64,000 nt of DNA from Spirosoma linguale DSM 74 (GTDB lineage: Bacteria > Bacteroidota > Bacteroidia > Cytophagales > Spirosomataceae): positions 1,054,001 through 1,118,000 of the forward strand of contig CP001769.1 of NCBI GenBank assembly GCA_000024525.1, read 5' to 3'. The translations under genes and the position numbers were made by a program. Of the stretch, positions 39,722 to 49,240 are shown piece after piece. The notes beneath the pieces were generated by a model that saw nothing but the letters and a program-made list of their open reading frames with translations, did no database searches and was not told the DNA's origin. Position 1 is the stretch's first letter. Each line of letters opens with the position of its first letter.

Positions 39722-40813
39722 TTAATTAGTCAGATCATTATACAGCAGCAGGCTGCCTTCGGTAATCACCTGATCGCCGGGCTTCAAATTCCCACCCGAT
39801 ACAAAGGCATAGCGGGTTGTATTATGGAGTACGTTTACTTCGCGCACATCATACGTTTCCGGGCCTTTCTGCACTACCACGTAATAGTGGTCCCGGTCGA
39901 AGACCAATGCCTTTTGGGGTACCGCGAGTGATTTACCCGTATCGGTTGCATTGGGCAAATGGACGTGAATGGTGGCGAACATATCCGGCTTCAGCAGCCC
40001 TTCTTTGTTTTCGAGCACAATCCGGACCTTCAACACGCGAGCCTGTTCGTCGAGTACATTACTCACATTATCGATCTTTCCTTTGAAGACTTTATCCGGG
40101 TAGGCTAATATCTGCACATCTACCGGCTGGCCCTGCCTGATTTCGGGAATATCCGTTTCATAGACGTTTGCCAATACCCAGATGCGCTGCAGACTCGAAA
40201 TGGTAAACAATGGACTGGTATTATCGGCGCGTAAATCCTGGCCGGTGTTCACATTTTTCTCGACGATATAACCCGAAATGGGCGCTTTAACGGCAAAATA
40301 AGGCTGGCCCGAGGTATTACTTCCGCCATAAACCCGCAGCACATTGGTGGAGCGGCCTAACTCATCCTCGGCTTTTTTTAGATTATTTTTAGCTGTCACA
40401 AAGTCCGTTTCGGAAGCAAACCCGGCTTTAAACTGGGCAGATACCGTTTTCAGGTTTTGCTGAGCCACCTCCAGATCAGCCTGATCGGCCTGGTAATCCT
40501 TGACATAGTTGGAGATATCGCCTGAGCGGATTAGTGCCAAATCCATTCCTTTCTGTACGTAAGCACCTAACGTAACGGTCGTCTTTTCGACATTACCGCT
40601 CACTAGAGGAAATACCTGCACCACATCATCCTGATCGAACGTAACGGTGCCGTTGAGCATGAGTTCACTTTCCGGATTAATGCGCCGAACGGAATCGGTG
40701 AGATAACTACTGGTTGAATCCGCTCGGGATGTCGGTACTTGATCGGCCTCAGGTTTGGAATTACAGGCGGTGAGGAACAAGCCAGTCCCCAGTATAAGCA
40801 GATGACGGAACAT
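39722..40813 (-). CDS. RND periplasmic adaptor lipoprotein (CusB/CzcB family)
   Basis: 363 residues from ATG 40813. 'MFRHLLILGTGLFLTACNS' is a lipoprotein signal with the lipidated Cys at 17. The membrane-fusion pattern follows: 'VFPLVSGNVEKTTVTLGAYV' (lipoyl half), a short helical hairpin (about 105-150), 'YFAVKAPISGYIVEKNVNTG' (second lipoyl half), and beta-barrel and C-terminal domains ('VDVQILAYPDKVFKGKIDNV'). It is the adaptor of the pump encoded downstream. The gene is divergent from an OmpR-type regulator 314 bp away, which probably controls it. Confidence 0.92.
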   Translation of the reverse strand: MFRHLLILGTGLFLTACNSKPEADQVPTSRADSTSSYLTDSVRRINPESELMLNGTVTFDQDDVVQVFPLVSGNVEKTTVTLGAYVQKGMDLALIRSGDISNYVKDYQADQADLEVAQQNLKTVSAQFKAGFASETDFVTAKNNLKKAEDELGRSTNVLRVYGGSNTSGQPYFAVKAPISGYIVEKNVNTGQDLRADNTSPLFTISSLQRIWVLANVYETDIPEIRQGQPVDVQILAYPDKVFKGKIDNVSNVLDEQARVLKVRIVLENKEGLLKPDMFATIHVHLPNATDTGKSLAVPQKALVFDRDHYYVVVQKGPETYDVREVNVLHNTTRYAFVSGGNLKPGDQVITEGSLLLYNDLTN

Positions 40814-41126
40814 AATGGACATGATCTAAAAGAATCGGGTGTTAGTGACGTAATTCAGAAGTTGCTGGGCCTGAAAGCGGCTTCGTACTACATTAGTCAT
40901 CGTATTCGGGCGTGTAAACGGCTACCTTGTGAGGTTTACGCCCTAAAGGTCTGGCGGCAACTTAAGAGTGAATTGAGAAGCGAATTAAGAAGTTGTTAAA
41001 TGCCATTCTGTAAATAAATAGAAACATAGGGTTGATAATCAACTTTTATTTTAATTTGCTTTTAATCCCATTGCCAGCACTTTTTTAGCCGTATCCCGTA
41101 CGGGTAGGCCCATTCACAACTCACCG
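40814..41126. promoter_or_regulatory. Divergent control region of the RND pump and the OmpR-type system
   Basis: About 310 bp between divergent starts, with no gene. It holds the exact palindrome GTTGATAATCAAC at 41031-41043, about 85 bp before the response regulator. Near 40970-40995 there are short direct repeats (GTGAATTGAGAAGC / GCGAATTAAGAAG). The palindrome is a candidate binding site for the regulator, but OmpR-type proteins usually bind direct repeats, so this remains open. Confidence 0.45.
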
Positions 41127-41798
41127 ATGAAACTGTTAGTAGTAGAAGACGATCAGAAACTTGCCTCCTTTATCAGCAAGGGGTTTGAAGCCGAAGCCTT
41201 TGAGGTGACGATTGCTCCCGATGGGCAGGCAGGCTGGCGGCTGTTTCAGGCGAATCCATATGATGTCGTTATTCTGGATGTTAACCTGCCTTACCTGAAT
41301 GGCTTTGAACTTTGTCGCTACATCCGCCAGCAGACAAACGAGGTACCCGTGCTGCTACTTACCGCCTTAGACGGGCTCAACGACAAGGCTGAGGGGTTCG
41401 GTAGCGGAGCCGACGACTACCTCTGTAAACCCTTCGAGTTTCGCGAATTACTCTGGCGGGTTCAGGCCCTGACCCGTCGGCATTACCGGGAGCGGCAACG
41501 GGTTTTGCAGGTAGCTGATTTGGTTCTGGACCCCGACGCCAGGCAAGTCATTCGCGGGGGTAAACATATTCCGCTGACCTCCCACGAATATGCCTTGCTG
41601 GAATACCTGATGCGGAACCGGGGTCAGGTGGTGTCGCGAGTCGATATTGCGGAGCGGGTCTGGGAAGTAAACCTGGCCACAAGCACCAATGTCATTGATG
41701 TTTACATGGGCTATCTGCGAAAGAAAGTCGATCGTGATTTTGCATCTAAACTGCTGCATACCGTTGTGGGCATGGGCTACGTCCTTCGCGAAGAGTAA
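41127..41798 (+). CDS. OmpR-family response regulator
   Basis: 223 residues. The receiver has 'MKLLVVEDDQKLASFISKGF', phospho-acceptor Asp51 in 'YDVVILDVNLPYLNG', Thr in 'VPVLLLTALDG' and Lys in 'DYLCKPFEFRELLWRV'. The winged-helix effector domain (about 125-222) has 'LTSHEYALLEYLMRNRGQVV' and 'NVIDVYMGYLRKKVD'. The sensor kinase follows 3 bp later. It is divergent from the metal-type RND genes, the common CusR/CzcR arrangement, so it probably activates them. Confidence 0.95.
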   Translation: MKLLVVEDDQKLASFISKGFEAEAFEVTIAPDGQAGWRLFQANPYDVVILDVNLPYLNGFELCRYIRQQTNEVPVLLLTALDGLNDKAEGFGSGADDYLCKPFEFRELLWRVQALTRRHYRERQRVLQVADLVLDPDARQVIRGGKHIPLTSHEYALLEYLMRNRGQVVSRVDIAERVWEVNLATSTNVIDVYMGYLRKKVDRDFASKLLHTVVGMGYVLREE

Positions 41799-41801
41799 CG
41801 T

Positions 41802-43247
41802 ATGCTGATCCGTAACAAACTGACCCTTGTTTTTACCAGTCTGGCACTGGCCATCCAGCTTACCTTCTCGGTATTTATTTACGCGTTTTATTCGGTATAT
41901 CGTCAGCAGGAGTTTTACAGTCAGTTGCAGGCCAAAGCCAGGGTGTACGGCCGGGTGCTGATCGGGCGGCAGGATGTAACCCATCTGCTGGATGCCCGCG
42001 TGCCCGCCAGCGATTTGATTACCCTTACGAGCGAGCAGGTTAGCATCTACGATAGTCGTTTGTCTCTTCTCTTCGATAATAAGTATGCCGAATACGACCA
42101 GCAGGAACAGAAACTGTTGCCTCAGTTACGACAGGTAAGCCAGGCGCCCGATGGGAAGCGGCTGACCCAGGTACCAATACAGCACTTTACCATTGGGCAG
42201 GTTGAAGGGATAGGCACAACGTTTGCGCACCGGGGCCAAACCTATTTTATATTCGTGGCCGGTCTTGATCAGTTAGGGCGTTCCAAGCGGTATAACCTGC
42301 TGATTATTCTGCTGATTGGCAACCTGGGTGGGCTGATGCTGATCTTGTTGGCGGGCTGGTATTTTGCCGGTAGATTTCTGCAACCGCTCAGTGCCCTGAC
42401 ACAGACGGTACGGCACATTTCAGAAGCACATCTCCACACTCGCCTGCACGAAGGTAACCGGCGGGACGAGATTGCCCAACTAGCCATCACCTTTAATGCC
42501 ATGCTGGAGCAGTTGGAGCGTTCTTTTGAGAGCCAGCGGCAGTTTGTTGCCCATGCATCGCACGAGTTACGCACTCCGCTTACCAATCTACTGGGTACGC
42601 TGGATACCTCCCTTACCTACGACCGGGAGGTCGAAGCGTACCGGCTTAGCATGGAGTCGGCCATTGACGAAGTTCGCAAGGTCATTCACCTGACTAACAG
42701 CCTGCTGAGTCTGGCTAAAATTGGTAGTGAGCAACTGGCACCCGTCGCGGTTCGGCTGGATACCTGCCTGCTGGAAGCCGTTACCCAGGTACAGCGCAAA
42801 TACCCGGAGCGGGCTATAGAGCTTACCTTCGACGACGGGTTGGATGGGTTCTTTTTCGTTAAAGGCACGGCTCCGCTTCTGACCACCGCTCTCGCCAATG
42901 TTATTGATAATGCCTGTAAGTACTCCCAAGCCCCTGTTCAGGTAATTCTGCAACAGGTCCGTAACGAAACGGAAACGTATGAAGTACGCGTAATTGACCA
43001 CGGCCGGGGTATTGCCCCCGCCGACCGACCGCACGTTTTCAAACCATTGGTTCGGGGCAGTAATGTCGGTCAGATAAACGGGTTTGGCATTGGTCTGGCG
43101 ATTGCCCAACAGATCATCCAGCTCCACCACGGACAGATTACCCTGGAGCCAACCCATGTGGAAAACGATGCTGCGGGCCATGCAGGTACCACTGTTACCA
43201 TTCAACTGCCGGCGGCTGAAGAAGATAACGCGCCCCTGACCGTCTGA
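41802..43247 (+). CDS. Sensor histidine kinase (HAMP, HisKA)
   Basis: 481 residues. Helix 1 (about 8-30) and helix 2 (about 168-190; 'IILLIGNLGGLMLILLAGWY') flank a periplasmic sensor domain of about 135 residues. A HAMP domain follows ('RFLQPLSALTQTVRHISEAH'). The HisKA box 'FVAHASHELRTPLTNLLG' has His254. The ATPase domain has 'ALANVIDNACKYSQAP' (N box), 'VIDHGRGIAP' (G1) and 'GFGIGLAIAQQIIQLHHGQI' (G2). It is the partner of the regulator 3 bp upstream. The periplasmic domain has few Met/His, so the sensed ion is not evident. Confidence 0.94.
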   Translation: MLIRNKLTLVFTSLALAIQLTFSVFIYAFYSVYRQQEFYSQLQAKARVYGRVLIGRQDVTHLLDARVPASDLITLTSEQVSIYDSRLSLLFDNKYAEYDQQEQKLLPQLRQVSQAPDGKRLTQVPIQHFTIGQVEGIGTTFAHRGQTYFIFVAGLDQLGRSKRYNLLIILLIGNLGGLMLILLAGWYFAGRFLQPLSALTQTVRHISEAHLHTRLHEGNRRDEIAQLAITFNAMLEQLERSFESQRQFVAHASHELRTPLTNLLGTLDTSLTYDREVEAYRLSMESAIDEVRKVIHLTNSLLSLAKIGSEQLAPVAVRLDTCLLEAVTQVQRKYPERAIELTFDDGLDGFFFVKGTAPLLTTALANVIDNACKYSQAPVQVILQQVRNETETYEVRVIDHGRGIAPADRPHVFKPLVRGSNVGQINGFGIGLAIAQQIIQLHHGQITLEPTHVENDAAGHAGTTVTIQLPAAEEDNAPLTV

Positions 43248-43271
43248 CAATTCATTCGGGTTGTCAGACGG
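43240..43271 (+). terminator. Hairpin terminator after the sensor kinase
   Basis: CCGTCTGACAA and TTGTCAGACGG are exact 11-base complements with a 10-base loop. The left arm includes the end of the kinase gene and its TGA stop. ATTAGTTTAT follows, with only a weak T-tract. It separates the two-component operon from the next gene. Confidence 0.6.
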
Positions 43272-43348
43272 ATTAGTTTATAATTTCATTCTCATTTCGT
43301 TCTTATGTGGCCGTCCGACCTTTGGGTCAACAAAGCCAATGGTAACAT

Positions 43349-43382
43349 TTTGTTACTCCTTATGTTTTTTTAATTATATTTG
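43349..43382 (+). promoter_or_regulatory. Bacteroidota-type promoter of the propeller kinase gene
   Basis: TTTG at 43349-43352 and TATATTTG at 43375-43382 are separated by 22 bases, close to the phylum consensus TTTG-N19..21-TAnnTTTG. The ATG at 43432 lies about 50 bases downstream. A direct TTTTGTTACT / TTTGTTACTG repeat overlaps the two elements. Confidence 0.55.
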
Positions 43383-43431
43383 TTACTGTAGCTAAAGGAT
43401 AATTTTACCCATCCGTACTCATCCCATTTCG

Positions 43432-46400
43432 ATGTTTGTTCGTACGATCAGCCTACTGGTGATCCTGTGCTGGTTTGTTCTCCGAAGTCAAGCTCAGTCA
43501 CCGAACGCACGATTCACCTTCCTGACCACTAACCAGGGGCTTTCCCAGAACAACGTCACCTGCATTTTACGTGACCGGAAAGGGTTTATGTGGTTCGGAA
43601 CCCGGGATGGGCTTAATAAGTTTGATGGCTATACCTTCACCGTATATCGTAATGACCCCGTTAAGCCCACCAGCCTGAGCAATAGTTATGTTCATGCTTT
43701 AGTAGAAGATAAACAGGGCCGCTTGTGGATAGGCACCGATAACGGAGGGCTAAGTTTGTTCGATCCGGTTTCGGAAACATTTATCAATTATACACACACG
43801 CCTGGTAGGCCGTCCAGTCTGGCCCATAATAAAGTAGTGGCCATTGCTCAGGATACCAGCGGTAATCTCTGGGTCGGGACTGGGGGTGGGGGACTGGATC
43901 GGTTCGACATTCGGCAAAAAATCTTTACGCATTTTGTGCATCAGCCGGGTCAGACCGGTAGTCTAAGCCATAATGAGGTAAGCTCGGTCCTGATTGATCG
44001 GAGAGGCATCGTTTGGGTGGGTACTTTAGGGGGTGGTTTAAATAGACTCGATCCGTCCACCTCAACGTTTACTCATTTCGTTCATAATCCGCAGAATGCT
44101 CACTCACTTAGTCAGAATCGGGTCACTGCCTGCCTGGAAGACTCCAGGGGACGTTTCTGGGTAGCTACCGAGGGAGGATTAAACTTGCTTGACCGGCAGC
44201 AGGGCGTTTTTACACACTATTTACAGGAGACCCATCAACTGAGTCTTAACGATGTCAAGGCGCTGGCCGAAGACAATAACCATACTATATGGATTGGTAC
44301 CCAGAATGGAGGCATCAATCTGTTACATGCGGATGGCACCTTTTCCTATTACGCCTACCAGGTTGATTCGAACTGGGGGCTTAACAGCGGCTCAATTTAT
44401 TCCCTCTACCGGGATCCCTTAGGCACCATGTGGATTGGTACCTTTTCCGGCGGAGTGAATAAGCTGGACACTAACCCTCTCAAATTTAATCTCTATCAAC
44501 GTTCATTAGGTAACACCCACAAGCTAACGAATAATAACATACTGACAGTTCTCCTGGATCAGCGGGGTGATTTGTGGCTAGGCACCGATGGAGGTGGGAT
44601 TAATCGACTTCGAAAAGGACAATCGGTTTTTAAGGCCTATCAGGATACGGGCCCGTTAGCCGCTTCGAATAGCGCCAATTTTGTCCTGACGATGTATGAA
44701 GACCGCCAGAAGCGAATTTGGACCGGTCATTATAAAGGTGGCCTTCGGCTGTATAATCCGGTAAGGGATAGCTTTGAGCCAAAGGGGAACTTTAGCCCGC
44801 TGAGTATTAGCACCATTTTGGAAGCCCGGTCAGGAATGATGTGGCTGGGCACCTACGAGGAGGGATTAATTCGCTACGACCCGGCGACGGGCTCGGTGGT
44901 CCGGTATCAGTCTCACCCGACACAGGCGGGCCAACTGACTTACCACACGATCACCAGTTTGTGGGAAGATCGGCTGGGCAACATCTGGGTGGGTACCGAT
45001 GGCAGCGGAATTAATGTATTCCACCCGGACCGGAATCAGTTTACTCAATTTAAGCAGGAAAGTCATCGGGTCACCACTTTAAGTAACAATCAGGTTAATT
45101 GCCTGTTTGAAAGTACTACCGGTCAACTCTGGATTGGGACGAATAGTGGCCTCAACCGGTATGATGCCCGTACGCAGACGTTTACCGCTTACGGTCAGAA
45201 TCAGGGCCTGCCCAATGCGGTCATTCAGGCTATTCTGGAAGATGGGCGGGGCCGCTTGTGGCTCAGCACCAATAACGGGCTAAGTCGCTTTGATCCCAGG
45301 ACAGGCTACTTTCGTCACTATGATGCCCGTGATGGCTTACAGGACAGTCCCTTTAACCAGAAGGCCTGTTATAAAAGTCTAAAGGGCGCCCTCTTCTTTG
45401 GGGGGCAACGGGGGCTCAATTGGTTTCATCCCGACTCGATACAGGATAACCCAGTCATTCCGCCGGTTTATCTTACGGACTTTCAGCTATTCAACCGGTC
45501 GGTTCAGGTGGGGGATAGCCTCTCGGTGCTGACCAGGCCCATTGGAGATACGCGTCAAATAACGCTGTCTTACCAGCAATCCGTGCTTAGCTTCCAGTTT
45601 ACGGCTTTAAACTATACCCTATCGGAAAAGAATCAATATGCCTACAAACTAGACGGATTCGATCATCACTGGATTCAGGCTGGTACCCAGCGTACGGCGA
45701 CCTACACGAATCTGGACCCGGGTGATTATGTATTCCGGGTTATAGCCTCGAATAATGATGGGGTATGGAATCGGCGGGGCACCTATGTCCATTTACATAT
45801 TAGGCCGCCCTTTTGGAAAACAGGCTGGTTTACTGGTCTGGTGAGCCTGTTGCTGGCAGGAAGTTTGTCCTGGTTGTATCGTTTTCGGATGAAGCGTATC
45901 CACGCCACCCAGATTGCCCTTCAAGATCAGCTAATCCAGCAGAGCCTTCAGGCTACTCAACAAAATGAAACGCAACGTATCCTTCAGCAGTCGCTGAATC
46001 GGGAGAAGGAGTTGAATCAGCTGAAGTCGCAATTTGTTTCCACGGTCTCCCATGAGTTCCGCACGCCCCTGACGGGCATTAGTACGAGTGTCGAACTGAT
46101 CCAGCATTACCTGCGGCATGTGCCTGACAACCTGGTGCCTCCAGCTATTGGACGACATCTGCAAGCCATTATCCGCAAGGTGCAATCGTTGGACGAGTTA
46201 ATTGGTGATACGCTGACCATCAGTAAGCTGGAAGCCGGGAAAGTTGAGGTCCACTGGGAAGACACGGACTTGGTGGCCTTCTGTGAAGCTATGATGGAAG
46301 TTACTTTGGGAGAAAGAGCCGATGGCCGCCGGGTCGATCTGAACGTCGAGGGTACGCCCGTTAGGATTAAGGTCGACAAAAAATTACTGGGCCATATTTT

Positions 46401-46749
46401 ATTGAATTTGCTGGGGAATGCCTTTAAATTCTCCACGCGGAATCCGTCCTTAAGGATTTCTTTTGAGGAACACCAAGTAGCGCTGTTGGTCCGGGATGAA
46501 GGCATAGGTATTCCGGCGGATCAACTGGACCAGTTATTTGGGAAGTTTTTTCGAGCCCGCAATGCCACGGCCTACCAGGGCACGGGTTTGGGGCTGGTGA
46601 TCTGTCAGGACTATACGTACCTAATGGGGGGGCGGCTTGAGGTAGTCAGTGAAGAAGGGATGGGGAGCTCGTTCACCCTGACCCTACCCAAATCCGTACC
46701 GGACCAGGAGCCAAAAGGTGATTGGCAGGCCAGGAATAGCGTTGAGTAG
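43432..46749 (+). CDS. Two-component propeller sensor histidine kinase
   Basis: 1105 residues. After a signal peptide (MFVRTISLLVILCWFVLRSQA) come two seven-bladed propeller-like blocks of reg_prop repeats (about 25-690), with many 'G-LWIGTxxGGLxxxD' blades. A Y_Y_Y domain (about 710-780; 'YKLDGFDHHWIQAGTQRTAT') and one membrane helix (about 797-817) follow. A coiled coil leads to HisKA 'FVSTVSHEFRTPLTGIST' (His near 873) and an ATPase domain with 'LLGNAFKFS', 'VRDEGIGIP' and 'GTGLGLVICQDY'. Unlike the classical hybrid form, no receiver or AraC output is attached, so it must signal to a separate regulator. Family members often sense polysaccharide fragments; the ligand is unknown here. Confidence 0.93.
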   Translation: MFVRTISLLVILCWFVLRSQAQSPNARFTFLTTNQGLSQNNVTCILRDRKGFMWFGTRDGLNKFDGYTFTVYRNDPVKPTSLSNSYVHALVEDKQGRLWIGTDNGGLSLFDPVSETFINYTHTPGRPSSLAHNKVVAIAQDTSGNLWVGTGGGGLDRFDIRQKIFTHFVHQPGQTGSLSHNEVSSVLIDRRGIVWVGTLGGGLNRLDPSTSTFTHFVHNPQNAHSLSQNRVTACLEDSRGRFWVATEGGLNLLDRQQGVFTHYLQETHQLSLNDVKALAEDNNHTIWIGTQNGGINLLHADGTFSYYAYQVDSNWGLNSGSIYSLYRDPLGTMWIGTFSGGVNKLDTNPLKFNLYQRSLGNTHKLTNNNILTVLLDQRGDLWLGTDGGGINRLRKGQSVFKAYQDTGPLAASNSANFVLTMYEDRQKRIWTGHYKGGLRLYNPVRDSFEPKGNFSPLSISTILEARSGMMWLGTYEEGLIRYDPATGSVVRYQSHPTQAGQLTYHTITSLWEDRLGNIWVGTDGSGINVFHPDRNQFTQFKQESHRVTTLSNNQVNCLFESTTGQLWIGTNSGLNRYDARTQTFTAYGQNQGLPNAVIQAILEDGRGRLWLSTNNGLSRFDPRTGYFRHYDARDGLQDSPFNQKACYKSLKGALFFGGQRGLNWFHPDSIQDNPVIPPVYLTDFQLFNRSVQVGDSLSVLTRPIGDTRQITLSYQQSVLSFQFTALNYTLSEKNQYAYKLDGFDHHWIQAGTQRTATYTNLDPGDYVFRVIASNNDGVWNRRGTYVHLHIRPPFWKTGWFTGLVSLLLAGSLSWLYRFRMKRIHATQIALQDQLIQQSLQATQQNETQRILQQSLNREKELNQLKSQFVSTVSHEFRTPLTGISTSVELIQHYLRHVPDNLVPPAIGRHLQAIIRKVQSLDELIGDTLTISKLEAGKVEVHWEDTDLVAFCEAMMEVTLGERADGRRVDLNVEGTPVRIKVDKKLLGHILLNLLGNAFKFSTRNPSLRISFEEHQVALLVRDEGIGIPADQLDQLFGKFFRARNATAYQGTGLGLVICQDYTYLMGGRLEVVSEEGMGSSFTLTLPKSVPDQEPKGDWQARNSVE

Positions 46750-46771
46750 GTATTATAAATAGGCCATTCCG

Positions 46772-47616
46772 TTATTGAAGCGTCGTGTAGGGCCGATTGA
46801 GCTGCGGTGGCCGGTTCAGTTTGGCGGACCGTACGGAGGGGGAGTTTCGATTTTCTAATTCTTTTATCATGTCCACCAACGGTATAGCCATCACGTCTCT
46901 GGTAATTGGGAAACGCTCTTTACCGGGGTAAATCAGAAACCGTTTGGTGGCACCGATGTCTTCACAACCCGGATAAAAACCTTACCTTCCCAACTGGCTC
47001 CCACGCCGGGATGCCCCAATAAATCATCCAGCGAACTGATGTTCAGGAGAGTGTGAGTCAGCCCGCTATGCCGAATGTAGACTTTGGAGGATTTTATCAG
47101 CCGTTTTCCCACATTGTCGGACCACGGGCGTAGGGTGCGAATGAGTAACAAATCGTCTAGTAGTGTGGGCTAGCATAGTCCAGAGTCGGCGCAGGGTTAC
47201 GGCGGGTATGCGGGCCCAAACTGCGGGACGTCGCATTCCAAATAGGTGCTGATAAAATTTGACCGCCAACGTAGGCTGGCGGCATCGTTCCGGGCTAGAA
47301 AGCTATCTGGAAATCCACCTCTGAGCCAAAGTTTGTCTTGCTCTGCTGCGGTCTGGATGGGCAGTTCAGGGACGGTGGGACCTGACAATTCTTTGTATGC
47401 AATACGGCCCGCCAGTGTTTCGGAGGGTTGTTTTAACAAATCCAGCGACGCCGAGCCTAAAATCAAAAACTGGCCCGTTCGGAACCCTTGGCGACGCCGA
47501 CGGTCGATCACTCCTCTTAGAAGCGGGAACAGTTCCGGAACACGTTGTATTTCATCCAGAATGATAAGCTTCCCTTTGTTGAGCTCGAAGTACGCTTCAG
47601 GGTCTATAACCAGCAT
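46772..47616 (-). pseudogene. Decayed AAA_14/DUF4143 ATPase
   Basis: Successive minus-strand frames reconstruct most of a DUF4143-type ATPase. The first reads 'LNKGKLIILDEIQRVPELFP' (Walker B), then 'FLILGSASLDLLKQPSETLA' and 'LWLRGGFPDSFLARND' to about 47197. A second has 'LRRLWTMLAH'. A third has 'LGHPGVGASWEG' and 'VGKRLIKSSKVYIRHSGL'. The last has 'CEDIGATKRFLIYPGKERFP', ending at 46772. At least two frame changes are present and the N-terminal P-loop is missing. Such proteins are often linked to toxin-antitoxin-like or mobile regions; this copy is inactive. Confidence 0.8.
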
Positions 47617-47660
47617 TCTACCCGACCGGGACGGTCGGTACTACACGCCACTAGCAAGAC

Positions 47661-48917
47661 TTACGGGTACATCAAATACTTCTTCCGTATTTGCTTATAA
47701 GCGGACAGACCCGGTTCCCAGCTTTGTCGGATTTCCTTTTCGGAAACGCCCGCAATGATTTGTTTTTTTAGCGCTTCGTTACCGCTCCGGTAGTTGAAAT
47801 TGCCCATTTGTTTGCTGTAACTCGTATCGAAGAAACGGGCTTTGTCGGGATATGCTTTGTATAACTCCATCAGCCATTTCAGATTGAGCTGTTTTGTTTT
47901 GCGCAGCAGGTTGGTATCATAGGTGCGAAGATCAAGCCCATAGCAATCCTCATCTTGATGCAAAGGTGTTTCACTCATGCCTTTGATGCTTACCGGTTTG
48001 AATGAGAAGTCATACTTGCCTTTCAGGGCGGGGGCTCCCAAAACGGTAAAAGGCATATAGGTGCCCCGGCCCTGGCTGATGATCGTTCCTTCGAACCAGC
48101 AAAGGCTGGGGTACAGTAAAATTGATTGCTGTGTATTCAGATTAGGCGAGGGCAATACGGGCAGCGTGTAGGGTGTGTCGTGTGTATAGTTCGCCAGCTT
48201 GATAATCTTCAGCTTGCATGGGTTCGTTTTGGCAACGCCCCCCCAGCCTTCGCCATTGATCATCTGGGCAAATTCGGCAATCGTGCAGCCATGCGTAATG
48301 GGAATTGGGTGCATACCAATCCCCGAATAGAGATGAGCTTCCAGAATAGGCCCGTCGACAATGAAACCGTTCGGGTTGGGCCGGTCCAGTATCATCAGCT
48401 CTTTGTTGTTTTCCGCGCAAGCCTCCATCACGTGGTTGAGCGTATTGATGTAGGTGTAAAACCGGCAACCCACGTCCTGAATGTCGAAAATCATCAAGTC
48501 GATGTTCGCAAGTTGTTCTTTGGATGGTTTCTTGTTCTTGCCATACAGCGAAACGACCGGAATGCCGGTTTTGGCATCAACGGCATCGTCGACTTTGGCC
48601 CCGTTGCTGGCATTGCCCCGAAAACCGTGTTCCGGTCCGAAGATCGAGACGATGTTCACGCCCAGACTCACCAGACTATCGACGCTGGGTTTACTGCCGA
48701 TGATGGACGTCTGGTTAACGACCATACCAATGCGTTTACCTTTCAGATAGGGCAGATAAGCCGCCACCTGATCGGCCCCTGTCATTAGTTTCTTTGCCTG
48801 TACCGATTGTGTCGTGGGAGTTTCGGAAACGGATGAAGACAGGGAACGAACTGCTGGATTAACGGCACAGGAAAGGCCAAGGGCCAGTGGTAATGCAATG
48901 AATGAGATGAGTTTCAT
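47661..48917 (-). CDS. DUF1343 / NamZ-like exo-beta-N-acetylmuramidase
   Basis: 418 residues. 'MKLISFIALPLALGLSCAVN' is a probable lipoprotein signal (Cys17). The DUF1343 pattern is complete: 'GKRIGMVVNQTSIIGSKPSV', 'VSIFGPEHGFRGNASNGAKV', 'VSLYGKNKKPSKEQLANIDL', 'IFDIQDVGCRFYTYINTLNH', 'ILDRPNPNGFIVDGPILEAH' and 'PSLCWFEGTIISQGRGTYMP'. Members related to NamZ remove terminal N-acetylmuramic acid in peptidoglycan recycling. The family is certain; the exact substrate is inferred from the characterised relative. The gene stands alone beside a decayed ATPase. Confidence 0.9.
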   Translation of the reverse strand: MKLISFIALPLALGLSCAVNPAVRSLSSSVSETPTTQSVQAKKLMTGADQVAAYLPYLKGKRIGMVVNQTSIIGSKPSVDSLVSLGVNIVSIFGPEHGFRGNASNGAKVDDAVDAKTGIPVVSLYGKNKKPSKEQLANIDLMIFDIQDVGCRFYTYINTLNHVMEACAENNKELMILDRPNPNGFIVDGPILEAHLYSGIGMHPIPITHGCTIAEFAQMINGEGWGGVAKTNPCKLKIIKLANYTHDTPYTLPVLPSPNLNTQQSILLYPSLCWFEGTIISQGRGTYMPFTVLGAPALKGKYDFSFKPVSIKGMSETPLHQDEDCYGLDLRTYDTNLLRKTKQLNLKWLMELYKAYPDKARFFDTSYSKQMGNFNYRSGNEALKKQIIAGVSEKEIRQSWEPGLSAYKQIRKKYLMYP

Positions 48918-49240
48918 GTAATTCAGGGTAGCGGCAGTAAGAAAGTTGGCTCCTTAAGGCTTTTGTCGACGGTAAACTTAGCAATAGAAACGCTAAAAGC
49001 GTGCTATTAATGGATTGCTTGTTGACCGATATCGGAGAAAATGAAGAGAGCTGGATAATAAGTTGAATCCCGGAATAAAATGGTATGGTACTGCTGTCCA
49101 TTGCAGGACAAACTCTGTCCGTAAATGGACAATCTCCATGTTAAGAATTGAGATACTAGTGCTTATACGTATTGATACACGCTCTTTTTAACGTTGGCCT
49201 CAGATTTGTACGATAAAATAGAGACTAATCAAAAAAAGCC
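48918..49240. other. Spacer between the NamZ-like and PadR genes
   Basis: About 320 bp separate the minus-strand NamZ-like start from the plus-strand PadR start. No gene is present. The notable content is the pair of 16-bp palindromes at 49095-49131, described separately. Both promoters must lie here. 'AGATTTGTACG' near 49204 is a weak -7-like match for the PadR gene. Confidence 0.5.
49095..49131. promoter_or_regulatory. Two TGTCC-N6-GGACA palindromes, candidate PadR operator
   Basis: TGTCCATTGCAGGACA at 49095-49110 and TGTCCGTAAATGGACA at 49116-49131 share the outer half-sites exactly. They are 21 bp apart from start to start, two helical turns. They lie 110 bp before the PadR gene. The same TGTCC-N6-GGACA site occurs at 61170-61185 before the second PadR gene, with a half-site 21 bp further. 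Similar site, similar spacing and same neighbour make a PadR-type operator likely. Confidence 0.62.
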
